A stretch of DNA of 64,000 bases from Ooceraea biroi (GCF_003672135.1 NC_039515.1:3782001-3846000), one strand, 5' to 3'; shown: positions 14,001 through 26,611, counted from the first letter of the stretch. Notes: generated by a model from the sequence alone, not told the origin. Program-made: numbers and translations.

Positions 14001-16466
14001 TTAATAGTACGGCAAAAAAAAGTTGAAAGTACACAAAGAAAAGCGCAGTGGATTCACGGTGGTTTCTAAAAAGGCATAAAAGCATGAAACGGAAATCGAT
14101 ATTTGATATCCGGAAAACTTTGCACGATGTTACTGAAATACTTGAACGAGTTTTTTGACTGCGAATTTTTTGAATGAATTATTTCAACGTATTGTTTAAA
14201 TAATGCGAAATTGACCTTTATTCGGAGAAAATCTGATTAAGCGTCGTTTCTTTATAACTTTTTAACTCTCATTACGGAACATCTCGTAACTATTATACAA
14301 ATTAAAACTTCGTTACGGTGAAGTATGTTTGAAGATAAATATGAGGCAGAATCTTGCTACCCATTTTTACTTGCGAAATTGAACACTGCGTTCTGAAATA
14401 TTCTCGATGTTGGAGCTACGTGATGTTTTCAACTGAAACCTTTGCTTCTCATGGAATAACTGAGGATAATACGCGCGTATCTCGCAACGTACCGGCATAA
14501 TCCCTTTCCAGTTCCCACGCATTATTATTCGGTACGCGTCATTAAGCCGAGTTCCGCGCATAATTCCACTTTTATAGTTTAATTGCATATGATGTAAAGT
14601 TATAATCAGATATCATAACGTTGCAATTCTCCTCTGAAACTGTCTCAAATGATGCAGCCAATTTGACGTCATCAATCTTGAAGGAGATATCACACCGTTA
14701 AATATCTCGTACGCGCTGCTCCTTTATCTTCTTCGAGCATCTTCCGTCAAGGAGATCCTTAGTTCCTGGCCTGACCAGTCGAACAGAACGCGATTGCCGC
14801 GCAATGACACGACTTATCGGTCAACATTGTCTTCAGGATCTTGGAGGTGAACGGGAAGCTGGTGGTGGGAGCGGGCAGGAGCGATTTGGCGCGGCTGCTG
14901 GCCGTTGCACCCGACGCTGCGCAAATAGTGGTTCTTCGAAAAGGCGAGTCCCTCGCGGCGTTGCGCACACTTCGCTCCGATAATCTCAGACTGACGCACA
15001 GGATCGGCTATCTTGAGGAGCAGGTCAGAGATCTCCTGGCGCCGAGCAGAACCGAGGTCCCCGCCGACCCACCGCCGAGTCGCCAGGAACATGTACAGGC
15101 ACGTACTCCAGATCGATGATATCAGCATACCGAATTATGGAATAAATAATAATTCAGATAATATGTGTAAACAGCATCGAAGCGAGCAGCAGTCGTTAAA
15201 TTTTATTCTGAATGATGAGAAAAGTTCTAGCTCTTCATTGATTATAGATCATTAGTTATAAAAATTAATATCTCAAAATAAAACACACGGATGAATAGAT
15301 ACCATTTAATTTTGAATTTACATCTTGGATTACAGGTTTTCCAAAAGGGACCTCAAGTGACAGCGCTGGTGGCGAATCTGCCGGGTCTCAACGTGAGAAG
15401 TTCTACGGAACTGCGGCAGAGTTTGCCGACCATCAGAAGTAGACACGGCGATCACTCCAGACGTTCGGCGGACGTAAGAAGTCCTCGCGAACTCGATTTC
15501 TCGTCCGATGGGGTCTCGAATGGCCATCATAAGCCCCGAAATCGGCAAAAGCATCAGGGACTGCAGTTGGCCAGGTCGACGGCCAGTCTGGACTGCAAGT
15601 CACCGATGCAGTCGCAGATCCAACGTCGGAGATCACCGCGTATCGAATCCAGCATGGAACACTTGCACAAAAGCCGCAAGAACGGCTCGCAGCTGCAGTC
15701 CCTAGAGTTCGACTCCGAGCCGACTTATTATCGCCTACAGGTATACTTATTAGCAACTTTTCGTTCCCTGAAAATTCCAAAATTTTATTCTCGTTACGTG
15801 TAAAATGGTGTACTTGGTAGAACATTAATACTCCTATACTTTTCTTATTTTAATAAATAAAACAAACATATAAATATATTTAATAAAGTCAGTTATAATA
15901 TTTTATTGAAGTTTTGCATCAATCTTGTTCTTCCTCATCTCTACACTTCTCTCCCTAGACTTCAATTGTCATATCATAAGTAATTGTCATTATTAAGATT
16001 GAAATTACATTAGCATGCCTCTGAATGTACAACATCTGCTCGCCTATTTTAGGATTCTCAGTCTCGCGCCTCGGAGAATTCGGAAACGTCAGCGGTGTAC
16101 AGCTCCCAGGAGACCAAGACCCGTCCGGCGCCGCCGAAGAAGCCGCTGCGACTCTCCCTGCATCGCGCGACGAGTCTCCAATCGGTGGAGAGTGCGCCGC
16201 CGAGCGCACCGCAGCACGATGTTGTGCGAAAGCCGACGAAGAGGAACCACCGTGGCGATCCGCCCACAGAGAAGAGCTCCGCATCACGAACGGAAGTGAA
16301 TACAAATGGGGATACAAATCTGAGCGCACAGGAATCCCACGTTAATCCACCTCAGCCACCCCCAAGGACACCCTCCAGGGCGGAATCGTGTCAGAGCGCG
16401 CTGCGATGGCCGTCTCCGAAGCCGAGACCGCACTTGACGTCCGTGCCGATGGAAAAATGGTGCTGA
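11041..16466 (+). CDS. Coiled-coil and PDZ domain protein (slo-interacting protein 1-like?)
   Basis: Seven coding exons: 11041-11204, 11599-11784, 12611-12766, 13246-13398, 14837-15098 (or -15092), 15336-15740, 16053-16466; about 579 aa. The ATG follows the acceptor directly. Residues ~35-165 are charged and helical (coiled coil). A PDZ domain lies at ~170-250, split across exons 4 and 5, with a carboxylate-loop-like GLYVDWAV and the typical turn GDRILEVNGK. The C-terminal half is Ser/Arg/Pro-rich with polyproline stretches (PPQPPPRTP), suggesting a scaffold that binds membrane or cytoskeletal partners. The arrangement recalls insect slo-interacting protein 1, but I cannot confirm that, so no symbol is given. 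The donor of exon 5 is non-standard: either a GC donor (CAG|GCACGT) or a weak GT (CAT|GTACAG); both keep phase 0. Intron 2 carries a tRNA-Glu gene. Confidence 0.85.
12442..12513 (+). tRNA. tRNA-Glu (anticodon TTC)
   Basis: The 72-nt sequence folds as a full cloverleaf. The acceptor stem pairs TCCCATA with TATGGGA, the anticodon stem CCTGG/CCAGG encloses a loop with TTC, and the T arm contains GGTTCGATTCC (B box). The A-box region is TGGTCTAGTGG. No intron is present and CCA is not encoded, as expected for a eukaryotic nuclear tRNA. It lies on the same strand inside intron 2 of the PDZ gene (intron 11785-12610). An oligo-T run (ATTTTTTTT) directly downstream serves as the Pol III terminator. 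Confidence 0.96.
12514..12530 (+). terminator. Pol III terminator of tRNA-Glu
   Basis: A run of eight T residues begins a few bases after the tRNA discriminator base, the usual Pol III stop signal. Confidence 0.7.
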
Positions 16467-18060
16467 ACATTAAGAAGGCACACGGACGCTATTCCCAAGC
16501 ACGAAGAGACGAAAGAGATGAAGAGTGAAGAATGTTTTCCAGTACAATTGAAAAGCATATATCAAACTCATTCGATACAGTTTTTTTTTCTCAATATTGC
16601 GAGAAGATCGGAGCAAAGTCGACGTTGACGATAAGGACAACAGCAGGCATGAAAAAGTATTCACAGCGAATTCTCGAAACGTGTGTGATTTAAGAGTGAC
16701 GTGATATGATAGATTGGTGATGTGAAACTGAGTTTGCTTTGTTATATCTGGCGCTTTGCGCATTCCAGCGATTTCTCATGATTAAAATTATAGTTTTAAG
16801 CGTGTAACGTAAGAAACACATATATAGGCTGTACAATATCATGGTATGTTATAGAAGCACGTCACATTACGGGAATATAATATTTAATAATTACGGGAAT
16901 ATAAGATTTAAGTTCGTAACAAAGTTCTGGAGCTCCTGCTCCATCGAATTTCACATACTCATTTCCTTAAGTAAAACACGTTCATATCGTCCGAGACAAT
17001 AAAAAAAAAATATAAGACTGATAAATCAAATGTGGACCAAAGGATTGCGAGTCCATATAACGCGCCTAAGATCTCTAGCTAGTGCATCTCAGGTTTAAGT
17101 TACAGAAAAATGTAACTGTTTATCTCGAAAATTCTTTCTTGGTTTATGAAAATAATATTAACGCTTTTCAAGAAAACGTCACTGCTTTTTATTTAAAAAC
17201 TTTTTTAATAAAGCGATCTCACAGTCAATTTGCTACTACAATCACACTAAATTTGATCTAAGGCTGCATAGAGTTTATTTAATGCAAATGTCCATACGTC
17301 CAGGTATTAATTAAATTTGTACAAGCAGCACGGAAATACCAAATTTACACGTACTACGCGCTCCCAATTTCCGTCATTATTAATTTCAATAATGTATGTA
17401 ATTTAATCTAATTTGCCAGGAAATGCATACATAATCCGTTAATGTAATTCTATGTATAAAGATAGTAAATATACTCAACCTTGTAATTTTACGTACAATA
17501 AAATTAGTGTTATCATGTAGCTCTGTTAATTAGGTGTACAAATGTATAAAACTATATATTCTGGCCTAATAATATTGCGGTATATCGAGCAACAATAAAA
17601 ACTGCGAGTACAATTCACGTCGTGAATATTATGTATCGAAAAATAATTATTCTGTAGCTGTCAATCACTTTTTATTTTAATAGCGAAGTGATTGGCCACG
17701 TTAGGGTGAAAATAAAATTTCGTACAAAGTACGTTAAACGTACATTAGAATGTATCCTTACGATGTTTAAGTTTAGCACTGGTACTAAGACAAATTAAGA
17801 GTGCATATAACAGTAGTAGTCTACGAGTTCTCTCCTTTAGTTCTTGGCGCGCTAGCAATAATTAATAGTTGACGCAAGTATAAAGTGTCGTTTCTTCAAA
17901 TTGCTAGTCCTGTCGTAATTGCGACGACAATACAATTCGATGATGTGCGCGCGTCAATGCAACATGTTGCACACACAGTGTACAACGTCATCTAGATTTA
18001 TCAAGTTGTATCATACATTAAATATCATTAAATAAAAGAATTTTTCAAAATTAATGAAAT
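16467..18060 (+). other. Probable 3' UTR and downstream DNA of the PDZ gene
   Basis: AT-rich, with no coding potential seen on either strand. Candidate poly(A) signals on the + strand include AATAAA near 17497 and 18031. Because the next gene is on the opposite strand and ends at 18730, this gene pair is tail-to-tail. The true cleavage site cannot be told from sequence alone. Confidence 0.5.
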
Positions 18061-18094
18061 CGTTGGAGATTGAGATCCCTGGAAACACGTCATG

Positions 18095-18440
18095 CCTGTA
18101 CGTTGACAACCCGATTAACACGAGGTGTGTCCAATTCATCGCTGAGTTGTATCGTACTACTACCTCACGCCTCGCTCTGTGGCGGCATCTAAGGAGTACA
18201 AGGCAGAACTAGCCCGACCAATGAGAGGGCAGCACGAATACCGAGATGGAGAGCCTTGGAAGGAATCAGAGAACAAGGAGAAGCTAATTGCTCGCGCTAT
18301 AAGTCACACGTGCATTAAGTAATCAGTTCTAGTCTGTATTAAATAAAGTCAGCATCTTTATATATTTTCACCTAAACCGAAATGTTGTAATAGTTCCTCG
18401 TGCGTTAAAACTGCCTTAAATGTAGCATAACAATCAAATA
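18095..18440 (+). repeat. Possible solo LTR-like segment
   Basis: The composition changes abruptly from the AT-rich surroundings. The segment has a TATAA box near 18298, an AATAAA signal about 40 bases later, and starts and ends near TGT...ACA-like ends, the order expected of a retroelement LTR. No clear target-site duplication was found and no coding region flanks it. This is a weak call; it could instead be an unrelated unique sequence. Confidence 0.25.
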
Positions 18441-18533
18441 AATAATACGCTCGCTACAGCTCAAAAACAGTAGAGACTCGTAGCGGAGTTTTTTGGAACT
18501 AAATTAGACGGCTTTTCCACCAGAGCGCAGCAC

Positions 18534-18600
18534 GAGCGCCTGCAGAATGGCAACCCGTCGTTCGCGGGCTACTAACGGGACTGCCATTCGGCAGGCGCTC
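18534..18600. repeat. Strong 25-bp hairpin
   Basis: The arm 18534-18558 (starts GAGCGCCTGC) is nearly the reverse complement of 18575-18600 (ends GCAGGCGCTC), with a few mismatches and a 16-base loop. It is GC-rich in AT-rich DNA, lies 130 bases beyond the stop codon of the RFC2-type gene, and is outside any coding frame. It could be a small foldback element or a structured RNA; no oligo-T terminator follows it. Confidence 0.75.
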
Positions 18601-18729
18601 AGAAGCTGCCAAATTGCCGGTTCGATTCTAGAGGAAGCTTAGTTTTATAAGGCGACTAAAATAAATTCCATGTGCAATAAAAATATATAAATACGTTTAT
18701 TAAAAAATATATTGAATTCATCATTACAA

Positions 18730-20319
18730 CTATGTTGAGGTACACGCGCGACAAAGTCGTGCCACTAAAGCGTGCAGTTGCAATAGACTGTTGATGCCCT
18801 CCACTATTCCCATGTGCGTTATTCCAATTTCCTGTACGAATTAGTGTTAAAAAGTTAAAAATCTTTGGAGGATTCTGTATAATTACGTTTTTTTATGTGA
18901 AGTGTCGCTTGCAATTTACCTTGCCAAACATCAACTTCAGTTTCTCATCCATCGTGTGATTTTTGCAGACCTTGAATACATTGCTGATTATGTCTTCCGC
19001 GGAGTATCCCATTTTCCAGAAATGGTCCATCACCTAATTACGACAAACGATTTGTAAACCTAACGTAATATATTTCTTAAAGATTCTTTTTCATTGTTGT
19101 GTCAATGTTTTACCGTGCAGGCTTTGGAGATGTCTCCGTTTATGCAATCATCCAGCATCTCTTTGACAATCAACGGATGAGGTTCGTCACAAACTTTAAA
19201 TACATTCTCGCCGTTCACGTGATTGAACCCGTTGTACGTAGACTGCAAGTTGTTCAAAGCTTGCCTCATGTCTCCTTGGGCAGTGAACACTATTGCTTCC
19301 ATACCGTCGTCCGTGTAAGAAATCTGCAAGCAAAACCTTTATGAATTAAGTCAAAATATTTATCAATGTTGGTTACATCTTCCACTAGTTACATTTTCCT
19401 TTTCGCAGACTTCCAGAACTTTCGCCAGGATCTGAGCATCTGTTAGTTTTCCATATCTCAACATAGCACATCGTGACTGTATAGGCTCGATAATTTCTTC
19501 TGTGTTGTTACACGCAAGAGCGAATCTGGTCGTATGGCTGTACATCTCTATCGTTCGACGCAGCGCTTGCTGTGCACCGTCAGTCATACTATCCGCCTCA
19601 TCCAAAATAATGATTTTATGCTTCCCCTTTGGAAGATTCACCTGTAACGAGGACAAAGATGTCGAAACAACCAGAAGAAAGAAATTCATCCGATAACATG
19701 CCATGTGTTACCTTCTTCTGGGCAAACATTTTTATTTTGTTTCTAACTACGTCTATTCCTCGTTCATTCGATGCATTTAACTCGAGTACAGCCTCCTTAA
19801 ACGCCGGTCCTAGTAGTAAATGCGCGAGACATAAAATTGTTGTGGTCTTGCCAACTCCTGGTGGGCCGGCAATAATGATATTTGGGGTATTTCCATGTTG
19901 CGCGAAGACAGCCAATCTAGACACGGTGTCCTCATTGCCAACGATATCCGAAAACACTTGTGGTCGATACTTTTCAATCCTAAACAACATGACACCTCGT
20001 ACATTCATTTTTTAATCGAAACGTAATAAAAAGAATTATTGTGTAATAAATGTCGACATAAATATTACCAATTTTTCTTGCAATCTTACAACAAATGAGC
20101 AGATATATATTGCAATTATTAATCTTGACAAAGAATAACCTAACCTATGATAATAAGACTGCCACCAAAAATGACATTTTTTCTTACAAAACTAACCACG
20201 TACCATGGTAAATTGGCAGCTTTGGCATCTTTTTCTCTAATTCTCGTGTCACCGCCGTTGCTCGTGGACGGCAAACTTTCAATTTCCATCTGCTCATCCG
20301 CGTTGCTGTCCCCTGCCAT
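18730..20319 (-). CDS. RFC2: Replication factor C subunit 2 (Drosophila RfC4 type)
   Basis: Six exons (high to low): 20319-20204, 19979-19712, 19641-19393, 19323-19114, 19033-18920, 18831-18730; 352 aa, close to the ~354 of human RFC2. It is an AAA+ clamp-loader subunit that helps load PCNA on primed DNA in the nucleus. Visible motifs are the N-terminal EKYRPQ box, Walker A GPPGVGKTT, Walker B with DEAD (LDEADSMTDGAQQALRR), the SRC motif (EPIQSRC) and the RFC2-type stretch TAQGDMRQALNNLQST. All introns are GT-AG and phases agree. An upstream in-frame GTG is not used as start; the first ATG is at 20319. A consensus E2F site lies ~72 bases upstream, fitting S-phase expression. Confidence 0.97.
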
Positions 20320-20390
20320 CCTCGAATTCACAGGTTTGTCGCGTCGCTTACTCCAACATGCTCACATTTCACGCTGGTTCGCGGGTGAAC

Positions 20391-20400
20391 GCGGGAAACG
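20391..20400 (-). promoter_or_regulatory. E2F-type site upstream of RFC2
   Basis: The sequence GCGGGAAAC matches the E2F/DP consensus (TTTCCCGC on the other strand). It is 72 bases upstream of the RFC2 ATG, where E2F sites lie in many replication genes. Function is inferred from the match and position only. Confidence 0.5.
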
Positions 20401-20837
20401 TTTAAAATATGGCGATCTACCGTGAACAAGCGCGATATTCAAGATAGCCGACCTCCACTTTCACCATCCGAAGATTCAGATATCAAAATAATTCATAATT
20501 TCTCGAGAATAAAATGTACAAATAAGACACATACCTAATTAAATATTTTAGTTCATGTATTTAGCGTACTTTAAGCACAACCAGTTTATAAATACGAGTA
20601 CTTTATATACAATATGTATGTACACACACGATAGTAGTAAAGTTAATTTATGATACATTAACGTCATTATCGCGATATCATAATTAGTAATCGTAAATTA
20701 AAAGCGAATAAAAATGAGTGATACATAATAAAAATCAGCTGCCAGAAATACTTTCCGCGGTTAGTTCATCGATGTATCATTCCCATAGAATATACTGTAG
20801 ATCCTCGTAAGAAACGATCGATTTTCGAGATGGATCT

Positions 20838-22095
20838 TCATATTGAGATAGCCGTAGCCCTGACAGCAGCGCTCAATAGAGGATTCGGGTCCGGCTCTTC
20901 CGTGAGGATGTTGACTTTGGCCCATTCGCGCCGTTTGTTACTCTGTCGCAGCGCGTCGATGACTGCCTGCACGTACAGGCCGTCCTCGAACGTGGACGCG
21001 GAGAATACCGGCTCCTTGACCCAGCCTCTCTTGTCCTCGACGGATTGGAAGGCCTCCCGCAACGCCGCGATCATTTTCCGAAGTCCCTTGATGTACGGCC
21101 TGGGAATGGAGTCCGCGATCGGTAACGATATCCCCTGCAGGTCGTCCGTGTCGCGGTACAGGACCGCTTCCTCGCCGTTGCGGCATCCGTAGAGGTCTCC
21201 GCCGCGCACGATCAGGTGATTGCCGCCGCCGCATATCAACACCTCCTGGGAAAGCTGTCCCTGCAAGTGATTACTCAGCGTGGCCGTTACCAGAGTACCG
21301 CCGCTCAGCTCCATCTGAAAGCTGCAGAAATCCGGCGACGTGACGTGCCTGATGCCGTTGATGTGCTTGGTCGTTTGCGTGAACGTTCTCACGACCGCGT
21401 GCACCCTCGACGCCCGCTGGCCCATCAAGTGAAAGATCAAGTCTATGACGTGACTGCCCACCAATGCCAGGATCCCGCCGCCCATGGTGTCATCGCACAG
21501 CCAGTCATATCCTAAAACAAATATATTCAAGTATCATCCTTCAATCCTGGTGACAATTTTACGATACAAAACACAGAAATATTTTCCGTCTCACTTCTCT
21601 GTGCTTACCATCGTGCAACAAGCTTCCCATGTGAATTCTGATTTCGATAACTGTCACGAATCCGCCTAGGTAACCGTCCTCCAGAGCCTTCTTCATGTGC
21701 ACGAAGGCTGGCAGGAACCTCAAGCTGTGATTGACTATGCTGATCAGCGAGGGGTAATACTGCGCAGCCCGTACCATTTTCAACGCTTCGCTCTGGCTCA
21801 AGCCAGCAGGCTTGTCGCACACGACGTGCTTCCCTATGCCCAGGGCTTTGACAGCGATCTGCGAGTGTAGGCTCGGTGAGCACATTATAAAGATCAGATC
21901 TACGTCCTTCCTCAAGAGAACATCATCTATGCGACTGGTGTGAAACGGTATCTCAAGATCGCTCGCCACTTGCGAGACCTCCGCCAGCGTGCGGCCCCAT
22001 ATAGCCTCAATCCTGAAGCCTTTCTCTCGCAGGAAAGGTATGATGATCCTGACGATGCTCCCCGTGCCAAACACGCCGATTCCCGGTAATGTCAT
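20838..22095 (-). CDS. Glucose-fructose oxidoreductase domain-containing protein (GFOD1/2)
   Basis: Two exons: 22095-21609 and 21511-20838, phase 1 junction; 386 aa, compared with 385-390 in vertebrate GFOD1/2. The N-terminal Rossmann fold shows a GVFGTGS nucleotide loop at residues ~7-13, followed by the CDKP motif (GFO/IDH/MocA lysine-proline motif) near residue 92. A C-terminal beta-sheet dimerisation domain carries GGGILALVGSHVIDL. This family binds NAD(P) cofactors; the substrate in animals is unknown. The gene is transcribed away from CdsA, with ~880 bp between the two start codons, so the two may share a promoter region. An AGGTTA element lies ~50 bases upstream of the ATG. Confidence 0.92.
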
Positions 22096-22978
22096 CTTGA
22101 ATGTGCGGCGATATTCGGATATTCCTCTTTTTCCGCAGCGGACTTAACCTACAGCACAAGCACAGCTTGGGGTATTCCCGTCTGTTCTTCGAGAATAAAT
22201 AATACAAGAGGATTGAAAAGTATCCTACGGATAAGTTACTTCAAATCTCGCTTGCGTGCGCTCAGCCGCGATGTTTTCCCATTTTGAAATCGGAGTCGAA
22301 CGATGCACGTCGCACACCAGCGAATTTGTTTATGACGGCAAATGGTGACAGGCCGCCAGTCGCACGACCGAGGCCGTTCGCGCATGAGTAAACACTCTGC
22401 GCCGAATGAGCGTTGTTAAACAAATGTTCTTTTTGAAGAGCAAACGATTGACTAACGCGCCACGTATTGTTTACGTGATTTGAGAACAAATTAAATACAG
22501 CTCAGAGAGAAAGAGAGAGAAACGAGTTGAGATTTTTTGAGACTTTTCTCTTTCCATTTCACGAAAACGATAAACGATTTAAGATAAAAAAGAGAGAGAG
22601 AGAATCGCAGCGATCACGACTTCGCTCTATGGAGCTCGCTCCCTTCAATACCTTTCAATCACGCCGAATATCATTGATTAACCGAGGTACGCCGAACGTC
22701 GCCGAGCGTCGCCGAGCGTCGCCGAGCGAGCTACCCCCACTTTACCCACCCACTGTACGGCGTACGCCGCTATTCGCTGCTGCTGCATCTGTTTTGCGCG
22801 TGATGTGCGTGCTCGTGGTGTGTTCGTTCCTGCATAATTCCTCAAATATGTAAATACGTGCGATCGTCCGCTAATCGTGAGATCAGCGACATTGTGCGCA
22901 GCGTTAATCGAGCGCCGAGTTCCTTCCGGAACGAGAGATAATCACCAGCGGATCATCGCAATACACGATACACGAGCA
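22096..22978. promoter_or_regulatory. Divergent promoter region between GFOD and CdsA
   Basis: This is the head-to-head interval of two genes. It contains a GA-rich stretch near 22505-22605, a GC-rich section, and about four tandem copies of a 10-base unit GTCGCCGAGC around 22689-22733. No TATA box is obvious for either gene. Open frames here are short and of biased composition, and I take them as 5' UTR or noncoding. Confidence 0.5.
22689..22733. repeat. Tandem 10-bp repeat (GTCGCCGAGC)
   Basis: About four head-to-tail copies, the first with a single change, in the likely 5' UTR or promoter of CdsA. Confidence 0.8.
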
Positions 22979-25900
22979 ATGTCGGAGATACGCAGGAGAA
23001 CGACGGCGGACGACGCGTCCGCGGCATCGCGGGACGTCAGTGACGATCAGGTAAACGAACGGTTCTTTAATGATTCCGCACTTTCTCGGTGTTGTCCCCG
23101 CGACGAAAAAATCTCCGGTCTCGCGGACTTGCGGTCGTCCGCATGTGCGGCGATTATTCGGCGACTATCGATCTACGCCGTTGCCGCGATTGCTGGCGAT
23201 CGTTTGTTGATGGATGTTTGACAGCTACCGACACTGCAGCAGTGTCAGTACACTATTTTTGTAGCTGTTACATACGTGCATATACGTGATGCGCATGTAT
23301 GTATGTATGTATGTGTATATGTATCTATGTATGTATTACGTGTCTATAAATGAATACAAGCGGATGCATGTAACATGCAAACAAACAATGCGCCTTTTTC
23401 CGACACGCGTGTCCCTCCTTTTCCGCTCGGTCTGCAACGATCGATGCTTACTCAACGTTTTTTAATTAAGGAACATCGATGCGCCTCGCTGCGTGACTTC
23501 GCACGCTTAATTACCTTCCAAATAGTTTCCATAATGTTTTCCATATGATTTTCTGCAATGCAGCTGTTTCCCAATCTTTCTCTCTACTGTATCGGAATTC
23601 GATTTCCCAATTCTATTTCTAGATTATATTTTCTTCAGAATTTCAATCTGTATCTTTAATGTTTTGATTTTAACTTGTATCTTTAACGTTTAAAAATAAC
23701 TTAATACATGGTATTAATATCATGATATTTTGGAAAATACGCGTTCACACATACATGTATACAGACACAGTAGATTTATAGAAACTGTATTTATAGAATA
23801 TTTGTTTACCGTTATACATTTCTTTTATCTCTTGTTTCAACAAACAAAGAATGCTTATTCAAAATATACAATAGAACAGTGTAAACTCATATAGAGAAAG
23901 CACAGTGGCCTGTGGGTGAGGTAACAATCTACTATTAATCCAGATCTGAGTTTGAAACTTGGAAGGGACACAGTAATTTTCTATACTGCTTGTGTCAAAA
24001 ATTTTAAAGCCCATCCAGGTCAAAAAATAAAATGGGTATCTTTCACTTTCAGCTAGGAAGATAAATCAGATGGTCCGAGTTAAAGTTCTGACCACATTAT
24101 TCTCTCCTTTGTGTAGGTCTCAAATTTGTTATCTTTGCTACCTGCTCTTAGAACCTCTCACAGGACTAATTTAATTATTTATTTCGATTATTTAGATAGA
24201 TATATTTGCTAACCATTTTTTCGTATTAATAATAATCGTTGAAACTTTTTTGTAGAAAGAAGACGTTGAATCTGAAGATGATGCAAAACTGGAGGTGGAA
24301 GAATTGGTGAAGACTTTACCTCAAGGAACTGATCATACTCCACATATTTTAAGTTCTGCTCTCTCTGGTCTTCCAGATCGGTAAGATACGCATTGCTCTT
24401 TTTTGCTTGCAATTCAAAAGTATCTCATTTCTGTGCGTATAAATCTCTGCGAATCTCTCGTCTCTTGCAGCTGGCGAAACTGGATAATTCGAACTATTTT
24501 CACTTGGTTTATGATAGCTGGATTTTGTCTGATTATCTATGGAGGTCCACTAGCGCTGATGATCACGGTAAGCCTATTCTTAAATATTTATCTGATTGAA
24601 GAATCCAAGAAACCTCTTCACATGCATGCTTCTTTCTGTTTGAAGTCCAAAATAAAAGAATATTTATTTTACAGACGCTGATCGTACAAGTGAAATGTTT
24701 CGCGGAGATTATTAATATTGGATATGCTGTATATAGAATTCATGGTCTACCATGGTTCAGGTCTTTGTCTTGGTATTTTTTGATAACCTCCAACTATTTC
24801 TTCTATGGAGAAAATTTGATGGATTATTTTGCAGTGGTGATTAATCGAACGGTAAGCTTTAATTTTTTTTTTTTCAAATCGAATCGTATGCGAACGTATA
24901 ACTTATAAGAAATACTGATGTATTATCTCCATAAAATTTCATGGCACTTGCAATGTTGCAAAAGAGAAGAGAAAAATGTTTACAATGCGTTCCTACGAAT
25001 ATTATTATTATGTCATGGCTACCAATTAGTTGAGATCAATGAAGGAAGACCTTGACCAGCTTTATCTCGATATATATTATCTCTCTTGTTATGGCTTCAT
25101 TGTATCGTGCAAGGCTTCCTTATTAGAATTAACAAAATTTGATAGAATTAATTGAAATGGAGAACCCGATAAAATCAGATCAAATTAAGAAATTAATGTA
25201 TTAAATTTGACTCGTGTGTGCAATACAAATAATAATTGCAATTCATGTGATCTTTAGGGATATCTGCGCGTGCTTGTTACTTACCACCGGTTTATCTCAT
25301 TTTGCCTTTACATTGTTGGTTTCGTATGGTTCGTACTTTCGCTCGTGAAAAAGTACTACATGAAACAATTCTCTCTATTCGCTTGGACGCATGTTGCGCT
25401 ACTTATCGTCGTGACCCAAAGCTATCTTATCATCCAAAATATATTCCAAGGACTAATATGGTATGTATATTTTGTCTACGATACTTATTATCTATGCGAT
25501 CTTATTAGAATTATGATATCGCGTAACTAGAACTTGTTCTATTTTCCTTTAACAAATTTACATGCAGACGTGTTATTTTACGTCAACTGTTTTCAGGTTT
25601 ATCGTACCTGTTAGCATGATTGTGATAAACGACGTGATGGCGTACATGTTTGGTTTCTTCTTCGGGCGAACGCCGTTGATAAAATTATCTCCGAAAAAGA
25701 CCTGGGAAGGTTTCATTGGTGGTGGTATCTCGACCGTCATATTTGGATTACTGGTAAGAAAATCGCGCAAAGCAGGAGATGAATATCGATCGCCATACGT
25801 TGATACAACAATACGATTTTTCAGATGTCGTACGTTATGTGCCAGTACCGCTATTTCATCTGTCCTATCGAATATAGTGAAACGTTAGGGAGGATGACCA

Positions 25901-26611
25901 TGGATTGCGAACCATCGGCTCTGTTTCAACCGCAGGAGTACACGTTGCCAAGCAGTCTTCAAGTGGTATCAAGGATGGTAATGAGTAACCTGCATGTTGA
26001 GTACTTTAATCGTACGGTGATTCATGCGTGAATATTTCTTCTCAATTGTCTCTCGATGTGTGCAGTTCAATGGGAAGTCTACTTTGACGTTGTATCCATT
26101 TCTCCTGCACTCGTTATCGATGTCGATATTCAGCTCCGTGATTGGACCGTTCGGCGGTTTTTTCGCCAGTGGATTTAAGCGGGCGTTCAAGATTAAGGTA
26201 ATTCGAGATGTCTTGTAAAATTTGTATAATTATACTTGGAACTATTGTTGAGAATCGGTGATTTTGCAGGACTTCGGTGACATAATTCCTGGCCACGGTG
26301 GAATAATGGATAGATTTGATTGTCAATATTTGATGGCCACGTTCGTGAACGTCTATATTTCGTCATTCATTCAAAGTGCATCGCCGCAAAAGCTACTACA
26401 ACAGGTAACGATAAAAGTCACTTCATTTGTGATAATCAATTTTTTGCACATCAAATTTGCCGGTGAGATGACCACAAGTTTTTAAACGATACAATGTTTT
26501 TCTAATTAGGTTTACAGTTTGAAACCGGAGGTACAGGTGCAATTTTACTATACGCTTAGGGACTCCCTAACAGACAGGGGTATGCTAGAGAACATAACGA
26601 GAACATTTTAA
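22979..26611 (+). CDS. CdsA: Phosphatidate cytidylyltransferase (CDP-diacylglycerol synthase)
   Basis: Ten exons: 22979-23050, 24256-24380, 24471-24567, 24675-24851, 25258-25460, 25597-25753, 25825-25977, 26066-26197, 26270-26404, 26510-26611; 450 aa, as in animal CDS1/2. The enzyme makes CDP-diacylglycerol from phosphatidic acid and CTP in the ER membrane, feeding phosphatidylinositol synthesis and phototransduction in flies. The family signature is present across exons 8-9: KRAFKIKDFGDIIPGHGG then MDRFD. So is the conserved SPKKTWEGFIGG. A polar acidic N-terminus precedes multiple hydrophobic segments. All splice sites are GT-AG with matching phases. The first intron is the longest (~1.2 kb). 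Confidence 0.97.
23297..23336. repeat. (GTAT)n-type microsatellite
   Basis: Interrupted GTAT/GTATAT units in intron 1 of CdsA. Confidence 0.85.
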
